Under the pieces are notes generated by a model. It had not been told where the DNA came from. It saw nothing but the letters and a program-made list of their open reading frames with translations, and did no database searches. Positions 3,613 to 7,267 of a stretch of DNA of 7,267 bases are shown here, piece by piece (position 1 is the first letter of the stretch; each line of letters starts with the position of its first letter). The stretch is from Phycisphaerales bacterium (GTDB taxonomy: Bacteria; Planctomycetota; Phycisphaerae; UBA1845). Position numbers and translations under genes: made by a program. The stretch lies in the NCBI GenBank assembly GCA_030612785.1, contig JAUWNF010000163.1:1-7267 (forward strand). The letters run 5' to 3'.

Positions 3613-5550
3613 ATGGATGCAGACCACGACGACAAGTCGAGTTCGCTGCTCGAAGGACCGGGACCACCGTCGCTCCCGGCGGCTGGGGCGGGCGCCCTGG
3701 GCGTGGTTGCTTATGCGCTGGCCCTGGTTGCGGTGCAAGGGGTGCAGTTCAACGTCGTTACCCACAAGTCCGTCGAGGTCGAGGGGCCGCTGTACGCTCC
3801 GGCCGTGTTCTTTGTCTGTTTCGTCTTCGTGGCGTTGGTTAGCTTCGCCGCCTGGGCGTCGATCTCGGCAGATCGGACGTTTCGAGAACAGTGGGCCGCG
3901 ACGCTAACGCCGCTATGGCCCCTGATCTTCGCTCTGCCGGTGGCGGGTTGCACGTTGGTCGGTCACCCCCCACCGTTCATCTCGAGCGTGGTGTTGATTC
4001 TGTCGGCCGGTTGGGCGGCGTTTCGCGTGGGCACGCGCGTACCGGCGGGATCTCCGCGCCGTTGGGGGCATCCGGTAGCCCTGGGCTCGGTGGTGGTGTT
4101 GATTCTGCTGCTGACCGTGGTTCACACCCGCTTGCAGATTCGGTTTTTTGAACATTTCATGCTCGGGCACGCAGACTTCGGCCATTTCACCGAGGAGCTG
4201 AAGAACTGCCTGGCCGGCCGCGGTCTGCGCTCGGACAGTTTTGACAACGTGCGTCTCGGATGGCATTTTGTCCCGCTGCTTTACGTGTTGGTGCCGGGGT
4301 ATGCCCTCTGGCCTTCACCGGTTTACCTGATGGTGTGCGGTGCTTTGTTGGTGCACGTCGTTGCGCTGCCGGCCTACTTTCTGGTGCGCCGGTTGACCGG
4401 GTCAACGGCGCTGGCCTGGCTGGCGGCCCTCTCCTGGCTGCTCCTGCCCTCGCAGAGTCGGCTGGTGTATTCCTCCACATACGGTTTCCAGTGGATCTAC
4501 ATGGTCATGCCCTTGCTGGGGATCATGCTCGTAGCGGCGGTCACCAGGTATTGGCGCGTTTCTCTGCTCATGGTGGTCCTAATCCTGTTGTGCAAGGAAA
4601 CCACGACGGCCTTGATCTTGGGATGGGGCGTGTATCTTGCGGTATTCACGCAGCGCCGCAAGTCCGGGATGTTCATCGCGGCGGGGTCGCTGGTCTATCT
4701 CCTGCTCTGCGTGAAGGTCTTTATCCCCCATTTTGCCGCAGAGGGACAATATGCACGCTTTGATCTGTACGGTGAACTCGGCAGTGGGATGGGTGACCTG
4801 GTGGGCGCGCCGTTCACTCAACCGGAGGTGTTCTTTGGACGACTGTTCCGGCGGCAGGCGTTTTACTTCGTCTTGCTGCTACTGACACCGATGGCCCTGC
4901 TGCCGATCCGGGGATGGCGAATGGCCCTGGCGGCAGTTCCCACGCTGATCATGATCCTGCTGCTCAAGGGCGAGGACTGGCTGAGCATCAAGTTCTGGCA
5001 TCAGGCGACGGTCTTACCGATGCTGTTCTTCGCCGCGCTCGCAACCTTGGGCGGCAGCGACAGGGGGGCGCAGAAATCCTCGCGATGGGCAAGAATGTTG
5101 TGCGGTTATCCCGATCCGGCAACCGCTGCGGTCGACCGGGGGGCGGTAGGGGCGCTGCTGGTCTGCGCAGCCCTGGGGCACTATTTCTACGCGTTTTCCC
5201 CGATCAGTAAAGCGTATCAATCGCACGCGAACGCTACATTCCTGCACCGGCCCGATCCGCGGATGGATGCCGTCCGCCAGTTGCGCTCCGAGCTTCCCAG
5301 AAATAAGACCGTGCTGGCCACGGAACGCCTGGCGGCGCACTTTACCGACTATCGCCGGGTGTACACGGGACGGCGAATCCGGCCGGCGGATTTCGTGATT
5401 CTGGACCGGCGAGATATGTGGGACACCTCCGGTCTGCCGCGCCAGGCGGAGCGCTTCGCCGGCGATCCGCAATACCATCTGTACGGCGAGTACGGCAGTG
5501 TAATCGTCTACCAGCATCGCCCCGAGACACCCCGGACGCCGCGCGAGTGA
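3613..5550 (+). CDS. DUF2079 family multi-spanning membrane protein
   Basis: The product has 645 residues. About a dozen hydrophobic segments are visible, including 24-46, 62-83, 100-117, 123-140, 154-171, 220-260, 264-280, 295-345, 353-372, 415-430, 437-452, 465-480 and 508-525. The core carries DUF2079 hallmarks: HADFGHFTEEL (186-196) in the first outer loop, GWHFVPLLY (216-224), and LLCKETTTALI (325-335). Residues 530-645 form a soluble tail with the strands TVLATERLAAHF and ADFVILDRRD, also typical. DUF2079 resembles polyprenol-dependent GT-C glycosyltransferases in layout, so a role in sugar transfer to envelope material is possible but unproven. The ATG at 3613 is forced by an in-frame TAG at 3586-3588; no ribosome binding site is visible. 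The hydrophobic stretch before residue 175 looks longer than in typical members. It converges with the gene at 5631. Confidence 0.85.
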   Translation: MDADHDDKSSSLLEGPGPPSLPAAGAGALGVVAYALALVAVQGVQFNVVTHKSVEVEGPLYAPAVFFVCFVFVALVSFAAWASISADRTFREQWAATLTPLWPLIFALPVAGCTLVGHPPPFISSVVLILSAGWAAFRVGTRVPAGSPRRWGHPVALGSVVVLILLLTVVHTRLQIRFFEHFMLGHADFGHFTEELKNCLAGRGLRSDSFDNVRLGWHFVPLLYVLVPGYALWPSPVYLMVCGALLVHVVALPAYFLVRRLTGSTALAWLAALSWLLLPSQSRLVYSSTYGFQWIYMVMPLLGIMLVAAVTRYWRVSLLMVVLILLCKETTTALILGWGVYLAVFTQRRKSGMFIAAGSLVYLLLCVKVFIPHFAAEGQYARFDLYGELGSGMGDLVGAPFTQPEVFFGRLFRRQAFYFVLLLLTPMALLPIRGWRMALAAVPTLIMILLLKGEDWLSIKFWHQATVLPMLFFAALATLGGSDRGAQKSSRWARMLCGYPDPATAAVDRGAVGALLVCAALGHYFYAFSPISKAYQSHANATFLHRPDPRMDAVRQLRSELPRNKTVLATERLAAHFTDYRRVYTGRRIRPADFVILDRRDMWDTSGLPRQAERFAGDPQYHLYGEYGSVIVYQHRPETPRTPRE

Positions 5551-5630
5551 CGTTGTGCGCTCCGCACGGGCGCAACCGGCGCATGACGATATGCTCCGCC
5601 GCTTCTGAGACCGTCGCGCTGAGCGTGTCG

Positions 5631-6305
5631 TTAGGAAACCAGGATCCGCGTCATCACTTCGGCAATCGCCGCGCTATGGTGTGACAACATCCACAAGGGC
5701 AGAATCAGCAGAAGGACGCCACCCATCATCAGGCAGCAACCTGCCACCGAAGGCAACCCGCCTTCCCGCTCGAGCCGGCGGGACATCTCCGCTCGCAAGG
5801 CAGCCACGTCCGCAGCCGGCGGTTTGGCCCTCGTATGGCGAATGTGAAACGTCACGTTACGAAGCACCGGAACCGAACGGAGTTCGATGGACAGACCCTT
5901 GTCCGTCACGATCGCCGTCCGCTCGACCCACCGATAAGACCACTCCAAGGATCGCAACGACCGATCGGCCCACATCCGCCCGCGCCGCGGCGAGAGGTTA
6001 TAAGTCACCCATCCCGAGTGCTTCGCCGGCAGCAGCCGCAGGAACAGCAGGAGCATCAGTCCCGTCGCCGCCATTGCGACCCCACCGTGCCCGGCCCGGA
6101 CCAGACCCACCACCGGTTCCAGAGCGAAGGGCCAGAAGGCGATGGTCATGACCATGAAGTCATCCCGAGCCTTAACCAGCTTGGGCACTGCCTGACTGTT
6201 CACCAACCCCAGCCACAAGGCATACACCGCGATCGGGCCGACATAAAGCAGCACCCGGAACGCGGAAAACGCTTGCTCGCTGATGCTTCCGCCGTCGCCG
6301 ATCAC
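5631..6305 (-). CDS. four-helix membrane protein of unknown function
   Basis: The product has 224 residues. It starts at GTG (6305-6303), which has a good ribosome binding site and an in-frame TGA six codons upstream (6323-6321). The first internal ATG would remove a whole membrane helix. Hydrophobic helices lie at about 16-36, 50-68, 72-92 and 186-206. The loop at 98-180 is soluble and rich in charge: it contains a Trp/Arg-rich strand region (WADRSLRSLEWSYRWVERTA) and a likely amphipathic helix (VAALRAEMSRRLERE). I do not recognise the family. The layout suggests a small inner-membrane protein with a cytoplasmic domain between helices 3 and 4. It lies 77 bases behind the Arg-rich gene in the same direction and could share its transcript. 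Its 3' end faces the DUF2079 gene across 80 bases with no clear terminator. Confidence 0.75.
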   Translation of the reverse strand: MIGDGGSISEQAFSAFRVLLYVGPIAVYALWLGLVNSQAVPKLVKARDDFMVMTIAFWPFALEPVVGLVRAGHGGVAMAATGLMLLLFLRLLPAKHSGWVTYNLSPRRGRMWADRSLRSLEWSYRWVERTAIVTDKGLSIELRSVPVLRNVTFHIRHTRAKPPAADVAALRAEMSRRLEREGGLPSVAGCCLMMGGVLLLILPLWMLSHHSAAIAEVMTRILVS

Positions 6306-6313
6306 AGCCGTAA

Positions 6314-6320
6314 CCTCGTC
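6314..6320 (-). promoter_or_regulatory. ribosome binding site supporting the GTG start at 6305
   Basis: GACGAGG on the minus strand leaves eight bases before the GTG. Together with the TGA just upstream it makes the GTG the only sensible start. Confidence 0.6.
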
Positions 6321-6382
6321 TCAGTCTTCTCGCCCCGCACTATGGGGTCGCCCGTCCAACCTTATCGCTCCCCCTGGCAAGT

Positions 6383-6706
6383 TCAACCATCCAAGTCGTC
6401 TTTGCTTGTCCTCGGGAAATTGACGTGCTCGGCCCGACTCTCGACCTTTCGGTATCCGAGGTACTGAATGATCTCGAAAACTTCCGTCCAACTCGGAAAG
6501 GGGCGCTCGTTTACCCGCTTGTACTCGTCGATCGCCATTACAAACTCGAGCAGTTCCCCCGAGATTTCGCCCTCCTCGGCGGACTTCCGGATTTCCGCTC
6601 GGCGGCGACCGGGTCCCCGACGCCGGTCCAGACCACTGCGTCGTTCCGTCGCCTGCCGCCGGCTTTCACTCTTGCGTCGTTCCTCGCTTCGCCGTTCCTC
6701 CGCCAT
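6383..6706 (-). CDS. small protein with Arg-rich N-terminus and conserved-looking C-terminal domain
   Basis: The product has 107 residues. Residues 1-40 contain 15 arginines in ERRS-like steps (EERRSEERRKSESRR, then LDRRRGPGRRR), with glutamates interspersed; this part is probably a helix or disordered, and may bind nucleic acid or a partner. Residues 50-88 (GELLEFVMAIDEYKRVNERP, then a segment with SWTEVFEIIQYLGYRKV) look like a compact helical domain of the kind found in small planctomycete proteins, from memory and without a named family. The ATG at 6706 has a GTGAGG ribosome binding site seven bases upstream. It sits between the acidic-tail gene (118 bases upstream) and the membrane-protein gene (77 bases downstream), all in one direction. 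Function is unknown. Confidence 0.75.
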   Translation of the reverse strand: MAEERRSEERRKSESRRQATERRSGLDRRRGPGRRRAEIRKSAEEGEISGELLEFVMAIDEYKRVNERPFPSWTEVFEIIQYLGYRKVESRAEHVNFPRTSKDDLDG

Positions 6707-6713
6707 AGTTGTG

Positions 6714-6719
6714 CCTCAC
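6714..6719 (-). promoter_or_regulatory. ribosome binding site of the Arg-rich gene
   Basis: GTGAGG on the minus strand stands seven bases before the ATG at 6706. It selects this frame over the overlapping minus-strand frame that begins at 6738. Confidence 0.55.
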
Positions 6720-6824
6720 CATCGCCAGCATCTGACAAACCGCTCCTGACCTGTTGCCTACGATACGTTCCCGCTACCGGCGGTCTCGGCTTCGAACCAT
6801 CAACGCGTCCCTGGCAAGAAGCGC

Positions 6825-7259
6825 CTATGCCGATTCCTCGTCCTCCTCCTCCGCCAACTCGTCGAGATCGTCGCCGTCGTCATCTAAGTCGTCTTCGTCG
6901 AAGTCATCTTCGTCATCATCATCATCGAGGCCGTCGTCGTCATCGCCCTCTCCATCGCAGTCGTCGTCGCGGCTCATCCTGTAACGATCGGCCTCGCGAC
7001 ATGCCTCATCCACCAGGATATCTTCCGCCTGGTCACGCATCCCTTCCGGTACCAGGATCGGCACGCCGAGGGCACGGTTGCGATGCATATCCGCGTCCGA
7101 CACGTAATCACCGATCATGGTCGGGACCCCGTGCGCCTCGAGTACGGTGCGGCACGCGCCCGCCTCAGATGGATTATCGGCGAAGATCAACGAAACCATT
7201 TCCTCAGCATGCGGCTCGATCGTTACACATACCTCGCTTTCTGTTCCCTGCGTTCCCAC
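6825..7259 (-). CDS. DUF2007-like protein with a long Asp/Glu tail (start uncertain, may extend past the window edge)
   Basis: From the GTG at 7259 the product has 144 residues. Residues 21-90 (MVSLIFADNPSEAGACRTVL, then EAHGVPTMIGDY, later LGVPILVPEG and an AEDILVDEA helix) fit the DUF2007 fold (putative prokaryotic signal transducing protein). These are small ferredoxin-like domains with the order: strand, helix over NP-x-EA, strand with G(I/V)P, and a final helix. Residues 98-144 are an acidic tail with 34 Asp or Glu in 47 positions. The GTG has no visible ribosome binding site and the frame is open to the window edge. The ATG at 7199 begins exactly at the domain, but its GAGG is only two bases away. 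The true start may be either, or further upstream. A regulatory or partner-binding role is inferred from the fold only. Confidence 0.7.
   Translation of the reverse strand: MGTQGTESEVCVTIEPHAEEMVSLIFADNPSEAGACRTVLEAHGVPTMIGDYVSDADMHRNRALGVPILVPEGMRDQAEDILVDEACREADRYRMSRDDDCDGEGDDDDGLDDDDDEDDFDEDDLDDDGDDLDELAEEEDEESA
6828..6968 (-). repeat. low-complexity GAC/GAT/GAG tract encoding the acidic tail
   Basis: On the plus strand the tract is made of TCG, TCA, TCC and TCT triplets. It encodes an Asp/Glu run in the protein above. Triplet runs like this expand and contract by replication slippage, so tail length may vary between strains. Confidence 0.7.
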
Positions 7260-7267
7260 GCCACGCA

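Noticed and set aside
5551..5630. Possible bidirectional terminator between the two convergent genes.
   Set aside because: Only weak, interrupted pairing (around TTG..CGC and GCGCAA) is visible, without T-runs.
6828..6968. The triplet tract as a plus-strand Ser-rich protein.
   Set aside because: The plus-strand frame is almost pure serine with no domain. The minus strand joins the tract to a DUF2007-like domain as its acidic tail.

Overview
The window is GC-rich bacterial DNA and reads most like a member of the Planctomycetota. The pointers are a dispersed repeat whose core contains CCGAACCGCGACCGTGAGGG (a type I associate with planctomycete genomes from memory), a DUF2079 membrane protein, a DUF2007-like protein with a long acidic tail, and small lineage-type proteins with Arg-rich ends. 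No rRNA, tRNA or CRISPR array was seen. The taxonomic call is an inference.

Layout. Bases 1-116 are the last codons of a transposase that resembles the ISKra4 family. After a short intergenic stretch with a candidate promoter comes a plus-strand gene (247-1494). It encodes a helix-turn-helix-like N-terminus, a basic linker, a middle helical domain and a C-terminal nucleoside-deoxyribosyltransferase/TIR-like domain with the NPNV-x-x-E-L-G signature. This is the best candidate in the window for a stress or anti-phage effector. A small minus-strand ORF (1472-1714) overlaps its 3' end tail to tail. Bases 1715-2043 hold two palindromic repeats and a 38-codon relic of the 3' end of an ALDH7 (antiquitin-type) aldehyde dehydrogenase. 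The relic lies directly behind an intact minus-strand gene for a zinc-ribbon/TPR/SEC-C protein (2044-3081).

Bases 3082-3612 contain no intact gene. They hold the likely SEC-C promoter, a short minus-strand stretch that looks like decayed coding DNA, and two copies of a 39-bp repeat. The second copy is split by a 72-74 bp element with perfect 16-bp inverted ends. From 3613 to 5550 there is a 645-residue multi-spanning DUF2079 protein on the plus strand. The right end (5631-7259) holds three minus-strand genes: a four-helix membrane protein, an Arg-rich small protein, and a DUF2007-like protein with an acidic tail. The last may extend past the window edge.

Apart from the three co-directional genes at the right, the genes do not form an obvious pathway. 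The left half looks like an accessory region shaped by insertion sequences and deletions. The right half looks like ordinary lineage-specific genome.
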